This document shows, piece after piece, positions 37,333 through 45,949 of a stretch of DNA of 64,000 bases (its first letter is position 1; every line of letters starts with the position of its first letter). Location: assembly GCF_019264445.1 (NCBI RefSeq), contig NZ_JAHVAB010000033.1, positions 1-64,000 on the forward strand, given 5' to 3'. The notes beneath the pieces are model-generated. The model made no database searches. It saw only the letters and a list, made by a program, of their open reading frames with translations, and was not told the DNA's origin. The position numbers and the translations under genes were made by a program. The DNA comes from Hydrogenophaga sp. GTDB lineage: Bacteria; Pseudomonadota; Gammaproteobacteria; Burkholderiales; Burkholderiaceae_C.

Positions 37333-39315
37333 ATGCAGAACCTTGAAAGACGTCCCAGCGGCGTCTACGTCGCACGATTGACAGTCCCAGTCCGGCTTCG
37401 CACGGCGGAGCGCGCGCGCGTATTTGTAGCAAGCACAGGAAGTCGCGATCTTGCGGTTGCCAAGCTGATTGCCTCCGAGCAAATCGCGCGTTGGAGACGA
37501 CACCTGTTTGAGCTGGATCGACTTAGCCTACTGGGACTCGCCATGACCCCCGAGAACACTCTCAAGATCGCCGATGGCCATCCGCTTCTCTTGGCGGGAG
37601 GGTATATCCCGCTGATGGAGGCGGCTGTGGTTGTGGGACTAACCTCACAGGATCTTCTGCGCCAAGCTGCTGAAGGTCGGCTTGCTCTTTACTGCCGCCT
37701 CAATGGCGAGATGGGCTACAGGACACCATTCGGGTCGTTTGAACCAGATGACCCGATGCTTGGAACGGTTTTGGTTCCGAATGCCTGGGATCGGCCTGCC
37801 GAATCAAAAATCCACCGTGCTTTTGGCGTTTACCGCGTCCCAGCTGACGAGACCACTGCCGTCGCCAACTCATTGTTAAATGCTGGGACTCCCGCAGTGG
37901 TAGCGTTTGACGAGCCTGCTGCGGATTTGGATGGTTGGGCGTTCGTCCCAGACAAGGTCCTCAAACTCACCGACCAAATTGTTGAGGTCTCGGCGGTCGA
38001 AGTCGATGTCTTGCGCAGAAGGATGGCTGAAGCTCTAGCACCTGCGGCGCTTGAGGCTGCGCGCAAGACGCTTTACAACGCAAACGTGCAGACGGTCACA
38101 AGCCCGAAGGCAACCGCTCCGCTGTCCAAAGCTGTTGAGGAGTACTGTCGGGCCCACCTTCCCCAGTCCATTAGCTCTCCAAAAGAGGTCGTGCGCATTC
38201 GCAATGGCCTTATGCTGCTCGCGGAGTTCATGGGTGATATGCAAATCGGGCAAGTCAGTCCCGATACTTTGCGTAGTTTTCGCGACAAGCATCTCGCGCA
38301 GATGCCTTCGAAAGAAAACCAGGTGCGCCTGAAGCTCGGCACGACTTCGATGACCGAGTCCGTCGTCGCTATAGAGGGCTCGGACTGGCCTCGCATGTCG
38401 TCGAATGAGCGAGATGTACGAATGCAGTGGCTGTATCGAATGTTCCGATGGTTCCACGCGCAGAAGTGGATTTCCGATGATCCCTGCACAGGGTTAAGGG
38501 GTGAGTCCGTTCTGACCAAGGTTGAACGAAAACAGGCCGCTGTCGCGCGTAAAGATCGCACGGCATTCACCGCGGACGAAATTGCTCGGATCTTTGCCGC
38601 GCAGGTTTACGAGGTGGGTTCTTGGAAGGCAACGAAGGCCGGCACCTTTAGAACATTCCAACCGTTCCACTACTGGCTGCCGCTGCTGGGGCTATTCACC
38701 GGTGCGCGCATCGGCGAGCTTTGCCAGCTCCACTTGGAAGATGTGCGTTGCGAGAGCGGAGTGTGGTTCATCGACATCAACGAACGCACAGCAGACAAGA
38801 GTCTGAAGAATGCGTGGTCTGAGCGGCAGGTGCCTTTGCATCCCAGGCTTGTGGAGCTTGGCTTTGTCCGGTGGTGCAACCAACTTCGAAAAGACGGTTT
38901 CAAGCGTGTATTTCCGGAGTTGTCCTGGAATCCAACCAACCGCTACGCGAAGGAGCCCATCCGGGCCATGTCGCAGTTTCTGGAAAAGCTGGGCATGCCT
39001 CGCGACGGTACGAAGGTGTTTCATTCGTTTCGACATGGGGTCAACAACTCCCTGCAGAAGCGTTCCTCCATGTCAGACATCATGAGGAAACGCATGATGG
39101 GCCACGAGCCAGGCGGGGGGGTAAATGAGCGCCACTACTTGAGTGATCCTAAACCCGCTGAGTTGCTTGGTTTCATCGCCAACGTTGGTACTGACTTGCC
39201 CAATGTAAGCGCGTTTGACGTCACTGTTGGATCGATTGCTGTGCGCGACGCTCTAAAGCGAAAAAATGGCGGCAAAGGAGCCGCTGAAGCTCTGGGGAAT
39301 GCGAGCTTGAGCTGA
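37333..39315 (+). CDS. Tyrosine recombinase (island integrase)
   Basis: A 660-residue site-specific recombinase, long for the family. The C-terminal catalytic domain carries Arg459 (FTGARIGELCQL), His564 and Arg567 (HSFRHG), a His in MGHEPGG and the nucleophile Tyr602 (NERHY). The N-terminal 250 residues include a DUF6538-like opening (QNLERRPSGVYVARLTVPVR) and precede a core-binding domain. The ATG at 37333 lies 81 bases after the tRNA, typical of integrases that use a tRNA 3' end. It should catalyse integration and excision between the 41-bp sites. Confidence 0.94.
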   Translation: MQNLERRPSGVYVARLTVPVRLRTAERARVFVASTGSRDLAVAKLIASEQIARWRRHLFELDRLSLLGLAMTPENTLKIADGHPLLLAGGYIPLMEAAVVVGLTSQDLLRQAAEGRLALYCRLNGEMGYRTPFGSFEPDDPMLGTVLVPNAWDRPAESKIHRAFGVYRVPADETTAVANSLLNAGTPAVVAFDEPAADLDGWAFVPDKVLKLTDQIVEVSAVEVDVLRRRMAEALAPAALEAARKTLYNANVQTVTSPKATAPLSKAVEEYCRAHLPQSISSPKEVVRIRNGLMLLAEFMGDMQIGQVSPDTLRSFRDKHLAQMPSKENQVRLKLGTTSMTESVVAIEGSDWPRMSSNERDVRMQWLYRMFRWFHAQKWISDDPCTGLRGESVLTKVERKQAAVARKDRTAFTADEIARIFAAQVYEVGSWKATKAGTFRTFQPFHYWLPLLGLFTGARIGELCQLHLEDVRCESGVWFIDINERTADKSLKNAWSERQVPLHPRLVELGFVRWCNQLRKDGFKRVFPELSWNPTNRYAKEPIRAMSQFLEKLGMPRDGTKVFHSFRHGVNNSLQKRSSMSDIMRKRMMGHEPGGGVNERHYLSDPKPAELLGFIANVGTDLPNVSAFDVTVGSIAVRDALKRKNGGKGAAEALGNASLS

Positions 39316-39377
39316 AGTCAAGTACCTGCACACACCGCAACGTTGCGCAGCATTTCGGCGCGCATGGAGCCGTGCTG

Positions 39378-39653
39378 TTAATAACTCGTGACTCTTTTTC
39401 GTGCGATGCCAGTGCCCGACATCGCAATATCCAGTTGCCGGATCGCCGCGGCTGGGTCCACACCTATGGCTCGTGTCCATTCGACGTACTCGTAGATGTC
39501 CATGCGCCTCTCGCATACCTCAACCTTAGCTACAAAAGACTGAGGTCTCTTAAGCGCTGCTGCCAATTGGGCTTGTGTGAGCCCACAGCGCACGCGCGCC
39601 TCGCGTAGCCATGCGATGTGCTTTTCGTAAGAGGGGCGATTGATGGACTTCAA
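39378..39653 (-). CDS. Xre-family helix-turn-helix regulator
   Basis: A 91-residue DNA-binding protein with a Cro/C1-type motif: WLREARVRCGLTQAQLAAAL followed by RPQSFVAKVEVCERRMDIYE. The helix-turn-helix covers residues 15-60, and a short C-terminal helix follows. It lies convergent with the integrase and divergent from the next small gene, where it could repress either. A few residues (IARKRVTSY) form a basic tail. Confidence 0.87.
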   Translation of the reverse strand: MKSINRPSYEKHIAWLREARVRCGLTQAQLAAALKRPQSFVAKVEVCERRMDIYEYVEWTRAIGVDPAAAIRQLDIAMSGTGIARKRVTSY

Positions 39654-39730
39654 GGCGTGCAGCGAGGCTGTGCCTTCATCCTGATTCGAATTTGGGATAA
39701 TCCCAAAACAGGATTAACCAAGGGGTCGGT

Positions 39731-39982
39731 ATGACGAAAAGAGTCCGTGTTAGCAGCTTCGCTGGAAAAGGCGCGCTGGTACAGGCGTTCGCGCTTCTTA
39801 TGCCGCTTATTTGCGGATGGCTCTGGGGGAGCCTTGGCTTGGCAGTGGGAGTTCTGTTGGCGGTAGTCCTGTTTCTAAAAGGCTCCGCGATGGCGTTGTC
39901 ATGGCGTTGCGGTGCATGCGGAAACCCTCTCCACGACAAGCACGTTAAGTTGTGCCCAGTTTGCAAGGACTGCGTTGAATAG
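39731..39982 (+). CDS. Small membrane protein with C-terminal zinc ribbon
   Basis: An 83-residue protein. Residues 12-50 are hydrophobic and would form one or two membrane helices, with a glycine-rich turn (CGWLWGSLGLAVG). The last 25 residues contain two cysteine pairs, CGAC and CPVC, with a third CVE, in the pattern of a zinc ribbon on the cytoplasmic side. No known family is recognised. It is divergent from the Xre-like gene and may be an accessory or regulatory protein of the island. Confidence 0.6.
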   Translation: MTKRVRVSSFAGKGALVQAFALLMPLICGWLWGSLGLAVGVLLAVVLFLKGSAMALSWRCGACGNPLHDKHVKLCPVCKDCVE

Positions 39983-40180
39983 TGCTTGCAACAGGACTTG
40001 TGTGCTTAAGGGTTGTGCCACTCCCAGCACCATGTCCGCTGGGGTTGGTGTGGTGCGCATCTTCCAGGCGTGCGCAAAGCACGATTGCAGACATGTGTAC
40101 GATTCTTCGCTGTATGCGCTCGCGCGTGCGAAGAGCCCAGGGGTGAGTTTTGCTAGTATTTAATTGCAAGACGTGCTTGG

Positions 40181-40211
40181 CATACGTTTGTACCGGATGT
40201 ACAGACGTATG
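40181..40211. repeat. Long inverted repeat downstream of the Rep-like gene
   Basis: CATACGTTTGTAC at 40181-40193 pairs with GTACAGACGTATG at 40199-40211 with one mismatch and a five-base loop. It lies 11 bases beyond the stop of the Rep-like gene. There is no T tract, so a replication or recombination site is possible besides transcription stop. Confidence 0.65.
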
Positions 40212-40222
40212 AGTCCGCTCAA

Positions 40223-41203
40223 TTAGTCACTCTCTACAAGCTGTCTCCTGGCAGGCCACATAAAGTTCCGTGTAGGAGGCAGTGCCCATCTGTGGTCTAC
40301 CGTCTGGAACAAGCGCGAGGGGCACCTGTTGTACTTCCACGCCCTATCACGCAACTCGAGGTACAGCTGCATCCCATTTAGCCTGTCCGGGCCGTGAAGG
40401 GACGCACGTCTGAGTATCAAGTGGGCTTCTCGTTGGTTCTCTTGCGAACCCAACGACTCGGCTGTCCGTGATTTCGCTGCGCCATTGCTTGCGCGTGCCA
40501 AGCTCGCTGCTGTTGGGGGCCTCCAGAAGCGCAACTTGGGATCCCAGAACTTCGTGTGGTCTAGGTTCCGCACATCATTCATCGAATAGATCCCCGAAGC
40601 ACGCAATGCCCGGCTGCCTATAACGCGATACTCTAAGTGGCAGCATCGCCACCCATATCCGGCTTTTGAGTAGTGGTCTGAGTACAGAGCGATCTCAATT
40701 CCTTGGGCCACTCCGCGAAAGTAGTAAGTCGTATCACCTGCCGTAGTAACCGACTCCTTAACAGTTCCATCGTACGGGCTGCGAAAAGACCGGCGGGCTC
40801 GGACATTGGGAAGCAGGCGTGCTTCGATGTGCTGCCGGAGTGCTTCTGCTGAGACCGTGTTGTGCGATATGAGGTCTAGTGCCACGTGAACTCGCGTGAT
40901 TCTGCAGCGCCCGTCTTGTTCCTGTTTCCAAAGCCAGAACAGTTCGGCGCTTGTAGGTTGCTGCAGTTTCACGCGACGAACCCAATATCCGCCTGATGTG
41001 GTAACGCTTCTACTGAGGTATCGCGGTGGATGGCCTGTACGGTCTGGTTGGGATGTGCATAGTTCTTGAAATTCTTTGTCTGGGAAGCTCTCGTTTTGTA
41101 CGAGTTGGATAGTGTCGATGTAGGAAACCGAGGTTCGAAAGTCGGCGGGTACATCATCTTGCGGACTGCGTTCTAGCGGTCTGCCTCTGGTCATTTGCTT
41201 CAT
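40223..41203 (-). CDS. Possible replication initiator (phage/plasmid Rep-like)
   Basis: A 326-residue protein that resembles replication initiators of filamentous phage and small plasmids in layout: RITRVHVALDLISHNTVSAE, then TTYYFRGVAQGIEIALYSDH, and WRCCHLEYRVIGSRALRASG, which recalls the R-x-E segment before the C-terminal domain. The catalytic tyrosine cannot be fixed by eye. It is lower in GC than the flanking genes and lies between a long inverted repeat and a repeat-rich upstream region. An alternative is a non-replicative remnant of such an element. Confidence 0.5.
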   Translation of the reverse strand: MKQMTRGRPLERSPQDDVPADFRTSVSYIDTIQLVQNESFPDKEFQELCTSQPDRTGHPPRYLSRSVTTSGGYWVRRVKLQQPTSAELFWLWKQEQDGRCRITRVHVALDLISHNTVSAEALRQHIEARLLPNVRARRSFRSPYDGTVKESVTTAGDTTYYFRGVAQGIEIALYSDHYSKAGYGWRCCHLEYRVIGSRALRASGIYSMNDVRNLDHTKFWDPKLRFWRPPTAASLARASNGAAKSRTAESLGSQENQREAHLILRRASLHGPDRLNGMQLYLELRDRAWKYNRCPSRLFQTVDHRWALPPTRNFMWPARRQLVESD

Positions 41204-41355
41204 ATGTGCTCCGTGCTAAGGTTGCTAGCTAAGTGGGTAGTGAGCAGATATACGGTGGCGCGGAGAAAATGCTTTGAGCTAGAACGTGGTCTGGAAGCCT
41301 GTGCGGTGAATTAACTGGTAGTACCCCAACCATTCAGGTGCAGCCATGCCGTCTT

Positions 41356-41379
41356 CCGGTATACCGGTATACCGGTATG
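41356..41379. repeat. Tandem CCGGTATA repeats (iteron-like)
   Basis: Three adjacent 8-base units CCGGTATA, CCGGTATA and CCGGTATG. Each unit contains an inverted CCGG/TATACCGG symmetry. They lie about 155 bases upstream of the Rep-like gene start, on the side where iterons or operators are expected. Confidence 0.65.
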
Positions 41380-41533
41380 TTGTGTGACGTCTGGGACGTC
41401 TAGTGTTTGCCACGTCTAGCAAGGCGAACTTGCCAGCGGTCCACTAGGACGGCGCGTGCGCGAGGGGCGCATCACGCGTGCTGGAGGCGGTTCGCCACTA
41501 AATGCTAGGTTTGAGTTTTTGGCCAGTTCGCGT

Positions 41534-41554
41534 CAGGAGAGTTGGGGTCAATCC
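41534..41554 (+). repeat. Island repeat, copy 1 (left of ietAS)
   Basis: Twenty-one bases, starting CAGGAGAGTTGGGG and ending TCAATCC, are identical to 47811-47831, and 16 of them recur at 45742-45757. GGGGTCAATCC resembles a tRNA T arm. This copy lies 374 bases before ietA. Confidence 0.85.
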
Positions 41555-41927
41555 GATTGCGAACCGGTTGCGGAAGCCACATCCGCGGATACGCAGACCC
41601 TCTCCGCCTGCTTTTATCGGCCTTGTTGACGTGCAGGCACTTTATGGCAGCACTGCAGCGATTTCGGCCATGGCCCTTAAAGGGCGAACTCACGTTTTCG
41701 GATTACAAGCAGTCGTTGGCCTCGGCGACGGACACCCGCTCAAATGACGGTTTTGCGCAGTACTGCGGCCGTGGGACCAGTGCGCCTAGCATCGAAAGTC
41801 CGGTAAATCCAAGCCTAGTGCTCCCCCGTTCGGGAGCCGCCGTCTGGCCGCTCAATCTGCGGGCGTCTCGATCAGGCAAACCCTATGTGCCAGGCACGCA
41901 AGGGCACATGAGTGACAATCGTGAATC

Positions 41928-42941
41928 ATGGCAAACGGCGATCAACTCAAAGCCTTGTTCCGCTCGTATGCGGAGGGAGACGAACGCCACTTCTACTCGG
42001 TGGCGATGCAGATGGCCGCGCACGAGGCCAAGCAGGGCCACGGCAAGCTGGCCGAGGAACTGCGCGACCTGCTCGACGCAGCCAAGTTGCGTCGGAACGC
42101 AGGTGCCGCTGATGGCGCCATCCCGCTGGCTCGCCCCAAAGGCGACTTGGCCTCGCTGCTCAGCGTGTCCTACCCGTCGAGCAGACTATCGGACATGGTG
42201 CTGGCTGAGCCGGTGCTTGCCGGGCTTCAACGTGTCTTGAAGGAGCAGCGGCATCTGGGCAAGCTGCGCAGCCACGGCCTGCACCCGCGTCGAAAGCTGC
42301 TGCTCGTCGGACCCTCCGGCACCGGCAAGACGATGACCGCGGCTGCGCTCGCGGGTGAGCTAGGAATTCCCCTGTTCGTCGTGCGCCTGGACGCCTTGAT
42401 CACCAAGTTTATGGGGGAGTCGGCTGCCAAGCTGCGGCAGGTGTTCGATGCGGTGGCCTCCACCCGAGGCGTGTATTTCTTCGACGAGTTCGATGCAATC
42501 GGCAGCCAGCGCGGCATTGTCAATGACGTTGGCGAGATCCGGCGTATTCTCAACAGCTTCCTGCTGATGATCGAACAGGATGAGTCCAGCAGCGTCATCG
42601 TCGCCGCCACCAACCATGTCGACATCCTGGATGAGGCGCTGTTTCGCCGCTTTGATGACTTGGTGGAATACCACGTGCCGTCCGCCAACGAGATTCGCGC
42701 GCTGCTGCGCATGCGGCTGGGGAGCTACCTCAAGTCCGCCAAGTCCATCTCATCGTTGGCCACGGAAGCTGTCGGCTTGAGCCATGCCGAGATCACGCGC
42801 GCCGTCGGCGATGCCGTAAAGGAAGCCGTAATGCATGACCAAGTCAGAGTGCCTGCCGATGACGTCAAGGCCCTCTTGCAACAACGCCATGCCGTGCGTC
42901 GCCCCCCACCTGTGGCCAAGCCCTCAGTGCGCGTCCGCTAA
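41928..42941 (+). CDS. ietA: AAA+ ATPase, IetA-like anti-phage/plasmid incompatibility protein
   Basis: A 337-residue AAA+ ATPase. The Walker A motif GPSGTGKT is at residues 128-135 and Walker B GVYFFDEFDA has Asp186 and Glu187, followed by the sensor 1 region VIVAATNHVDILDEALFRRF and the arginine-finger area. The N-terminal 100 residues are helical (AMQMAAHEAKQGHGKLAEEL). A AAA+ gene directly before a subtilase is the IetAS pair, described in plasmid incompatibility and shown to protect against phage. Its stop is followed at once by the ietS ATG (TAAATG), so the two are coupled. Confidence 0.85.
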   Translation: MANGDQLKALFRSYAEGDERHFYSVAMQMAAHEAKQGHGKLAEELRDLLDAAKLRRNAGAADGAIPLARPKGDLASLLSVSYPSSRLSDMVLAEPVLAGLQRVLKEQRHLGKLRSHGLHPRRKLLLVGPSGTGKTMTAAALAGELGIPLFVVRLDALITKFMGESAAKLRQVFDAVASTRGVYFFDEFDAIGSQRGIVNDVGEIRRILNSFLLMIEQDESSSVIVAATNHVDILDEALFRRFDDLVEYHVPSANEIRALLRMRLGSYLKSAKSISSLATEAVGLSHAEITRAVGDAVKEAVMHDQVRVPADDVKALLQQRHAVRRPPPVAKPSVRVR

Positions 42942-45449
42942 ATGGCTACTGGCGCGCAACAACACCGTCCCCATCTGCTCCCTCAAGACACGCGCAGTGT
43001 CGAGGGATATACGGCCAAGAGCGGCGGTGGCGACAAAATGGCGGTGCAGCCAAAGGACCGGCAGCAGCATGCCGGCGCGCTTCGCGCACAGCTGGCGCAG
43101 GTTGGCGTGGCCCAACAGCAGCGTGTAGCCGAGCAAAAGGAAGCCGGCGTGCAGAGCGCGATCGGCATCCAGGTCGAATTCGAGAGTGAGCAGGGGGTGG
43201 CCATGGCCGCCGCGAGCCTGGCCCGTGACCATCGCGGCATCGAGCTGATGAATGTTCGGCAGCATGGAACGCAGATTCTCGCCACCGTGTTCGTGCCCCA
43301 GGGCAAGCTCGAGCATTTCGAAAAGCTGATCACCGAGTACGTCGATCACAAGACCGATAAGAACGACAACCCGCGGGATCACCAGACGCTGGTGGACGCC
43401 ATCAGCGCACTGCGGGTAGCGACGTTCGATTCGCTCTGGACCGATGAAGCGGCTGCATTGCCAGCAGACCCTGCGCAGGCCATCTGGTGGGAGGCTTGGC
43501 TGCCCCTCGGCGCTCATGCGGAGCGCTCGCTGGCCGACTTCCGCAAGGTAGCCGACATGGCAGGACTGCGGGTCAGCGATCGCGTGCTTCATTTCCCCGA
43601 GCGCATGGTCGCCCAGGTGCACGGCACCAAGAACCAGTTCCTGCAGTCGCCGCTCGTGCTGAACATGATTGCGGAGCTGAGGCGTGCCAAGACCACGGCC
43701 GAGTTTTTCGCCAACCTGGCGCTCGATGAGCAGGACGCTTGGCAAAGCGATCTGCAGCAGAGGCTGCAACCTGAGCCGAGCGGTAAAGCGTATGTCACGC
43801 TGCTGGACACTGGGGTGAATCACGGCCACCCGCTGCTCGCTCCGTTTGTGGCCGACGATGATCGCCACTCCGTCGAGCCTGCCTGGGGGCCGGATGACGC
43901 CAACGGCCACGGCAGCGAACTCGCTGGCCTGGCGCTAATGGGCGACCTAACGGCAGCGCTGGCTGAGGATGCGCCGCTGCTCGTTCCGCACCGCTTGGAG
44001 TCGGTAAAGGTGTTGCGCTTTCCCGGAGACAATGAAGGCGAGTCATTTGGCGCCATCACCGCGGAAGCGGTGGCGCGGGTGGAGATCATTAACACCGAGC
44101 GCCGGCGTGTGTTTGCGATGGCTGTGTCGTCGACCGACGGCCGCGATCGAGGCAGGCCTTCGTCCTGGTCTGCCCAGGTTGATCGGCTCGCTTGCGACTA
44201 CGAAGGCCAGGGCGCCACGCGTCGGCTCTTCGTACTTTGCGCGGGCAACACCAACGACAACGCTGCCTGGGCTGCCTACCCGCACAGCCTGAGCACAAGT
44301 TCCGTTCATGACCCGGGCCAAGCATGGAACGCACTAACGGTGGGCGCTTACTCCGACTTGACGACCATCTCGGCGCATTCACCGGCGTACACGGCCCTCG
44401 CCAGCGTCGGCGGATTGAGCCCTTACACGACCACGTCCGCCACTTGGCAACCCGGGTGGCCTTTCAAGCCCGATATCGTCATGGAGGGTGGCAACGTCGC
44501 CATTGAGCCGTCCGGCTTCACCAGTTCCATGGACAGCCTGTCCTTGCTGACGACGGGCCATCGGCCGCATGAGCGGCTGTTCACGCTCAGCTGGGCCACC
44601 AGTGCAGCCACAGCGCTAGCCGCGGGCATGTGCGCGCGGATCACGGCAGCCTATCCAGGCTTCTGGCCGGAAACCGTCCGGGGCCTGATGGTTCACTCAG
44701 CACGGTGGACCCAGCCGATGCTTGATGCCTACACACCGGCTGGCGTGCGCAACCAGACCACCCTGCGTCAGTTGCTGCGCCATTGTGGCTACGGCGTGCC
44801 GAGCCTCGAGCGGGTCCTGTACAGCGCGAGCAACTCGCTGACCATGATTGTGCAAGACGAGATCCAGCCGTATCACAAGTCTGACGGCAAAGTGAAGACA
44901 CGCGAGATGCACATGCACGATCTGCCGTGGCCCATCGACGTGCTGCAACAACTCGGGGATCTGCCTGTTACTCTCCGCGTCACGCTGTCGCACTTCATCG
45001 AGCCCAACCCGGGCGAGCGGGGTGGCATCGACAAGTACGCCTACCAGTCGCACGCGCTGCGCTTTGCAGTGCGTCGACCCCTCGAGACCGAGGCCGCCTT
45101 TCGAGGCCGCATCAACGCCCAGGCGGCCGCCGAGGAGCAGGGCCTCCCGGGCGGGGGCGGGGTCGATCCCGGATGGACCATCGGTGAGAAGCTGCGTACC
45201 CGCGGCTCATTGCTGTCCGACAGCTGGACCGGCACTGCCGCGCAGCTCGCAAATCGAGGTCAGCTGGCGATCTTTCCGGCTATGGGTTGGTGGCGTAATC
45301 GGCCGTCCCACGGTCGCTTCGACCGTTCCGCCCGGTACAGCCTTCTGATCTCGATAGAAGCACCCACCATCGAGCAGGATCTGTATGCGCTTGTTGCGGA
45401 GCAGATTGCCGTTGCGACCGAGGTGCCTGTGGAGGTCCAGGTTCCGTGA
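42942..45449 (+). CDS. ietS: Subtilisin-like serine protease, IetS-like
   Basis: An 835-residue protease of the S8 family. The catalytic triad is Asp289 (LLDTGVNHGHP), His323 (DDANGHGSELAG) and Ser554 (ATSAATALAAG). About 280 residues precede the protease domain, rich in charged helices with a segment GIQVEFESEQGVAMAAASLA; about 230 residues with a beta-sandwich look follow (LPVTLRVTLSHFIEPN). There is no signal peptide, so it acts in the cytoplasm. With IetA it forms a two-gene defence system in which the ATPase presumably controls the protease. The coupling ATG is the only sensible start. Confidence 0.86.
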   Translation: MATGAQQHRPHLLPQDTRSVEGYTAKSGGGDKMAVQPKDRQQHAGALRAQLAQVGVAQQQRVAEQKEAGVQSAIGIQVEFESEQGVAMAAASLARDHRGIELMNVRQHGTQILATVFVPQGKLEHFEKLITEYVDHKTDKNDNPRDHQTLVDAISALRVATFDSLWTDEAAALPADPAQAIWWEAWLPLGAHAERSLADFRKVADMAGLRVSDRVLHFPERMVAQVHGTKNQFLQSPLVLNMIAELRRAKTTAEFFANLALDEQDAWQSDLQQRLQPEPSGKAYVTLLDTGVNHGHPLLAPFVADDDRHSVEPAWGPDDANGHGSELAGLALMGDLTAALAEDAPLLVPHRLESVKVLRFPGDNEGESFGAITAEAVARVEIINTERRRVFAMAVSSTDGRDRGRPSSWSAQVDRLACDYEGQGATRRLFVLCAGNTNDNAAWAAYPHSLSTSSVHDPGQAWNALTVGAYSDLTTISAHSPAYTALASVGGLSPYTTTSATWQPGWPFKPDIVMEGGNVAIEPSGFTSSMDSLSLLTTGHRPHERLFTLSWATSAATALAAGMCARITAAYPGFWPETVRGLMVHSARWTQPMLDAYTPAGVRNQTTLRQLLRHCGYGVPSLERVLYSASNSLTMIVQDEIQPYHKSDGKVKTREMHMHDLPWPIDVLQQLGDLPVTLRVTLSHFIEPNPGERGGIDKYAYQSHALRFAVRRPLETEAAFRGRINAQAAAEEQGLPGGGGVDPGWTIGEKLRTRGSLLSDSWTGTAAQLANRGQLAIFPAMGWWRNRPSHGRFDRSARYSLLISIEAPTIEQDLYALVAEQIAVATEVPVEVQVP

Positions 45450-45949
45450 TCGGTCATCCAGATCGGCTCAACCACCGTGCACCAACGAATATCCGGTCTT
45501 GAGTGAGTAGCGGCCAAACGAGCCGCCGCCAATCGAATGTCCGCTGATGGTCGCAGGGGCCGCTCGTGGCGCCGGCTGCGAATGACTCTCAACAGTCTGG
45601 AGCGGCCCTTTGGGGAAGCGAACTCTTGGCGGTGCTGAATCGCCATGGCGCAAATCAACTCCAGTAGGTTGGTCTCGAATGCTGCTCTAGAGCAAATACC
45701 AGTGCAACGTCTGACGCCGTCGGGATGCCCGAAGGCTTCGCGAGAGTTGGGGTCAATTCACGCAAGCGGCACCACGTCTTGGCAAGTCCTTGGCGCCACT
45801 GCTCTTTTTTCAGGTGATGGGTGCGTTGCAAAGTAGTAGAGAAACGGCGCAGCTAAGAGAGTGGCTAGCAGACTTCATTTGCGAGTCTCACACTTGCGTG
45901 TCGGCGTCTCCAGACGCTGAACTACAGCGACCGCGGTCGCCTCTCCAGC
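45450..45949. other. 500-bp stretch with a decayed attachment site and RHS debris
   Basis: No complete gene is visible. Positions 45742-45785 hold an attachment-like sequence. From 45902 the RHS reading frame is recognisable (LQTLNYSDRGRLSS) without a start codon; the same frame has a TAG at 45866-45868. The part 45450-45740 has no gene that I can support. Confidence 0.65.
45742..45785 (+). repeat. Decayed internal attachment site / island repeat copy 2
   Basis: GAGAGTTGGGGTCAAT at 45742-45757 equals the other two copies. The following bases (CACGCAAGCGGCACCACGTC, then TTGGCAAGTCCTTGG) align base by base with the tRNA-derived site at 47832 onward, with roughly a quarter of positions changed. 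It appears to be an old attachment site between the ietAS and RHS segments. Confidence 0.75.

Larger units (their letters stand above)
41204..41927. other. 724-bp non-coding stretch between the Rep-like and ietA genes
   Basis: No convincing gene is present. It holds an 8-bp tandem repeat at 41356-41379, three ACGTCT words in 41387-41419, the 21-bp island repeat at 41534-41554 and the probable ietA promoter in its right part. Short open frames here lack support from composition or any family. Confidence 0.6.

Noticed and set aside
40181-40211. XerCD dif site used by filamentous phage
   Set aside because: The inverted repeat does not match the known dif arm sequences or the 6-base centre; a replication or termination structure is more likely.
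41542-42240. 232-codon open frame on the plus strand ahead of and overlapping ietA
   Set aside because: It runs across the repeat-rich gap and into ietA in another frame, its product is rich in Arg, Trp and Pro with no family features, and ietA is clearly the real gene.
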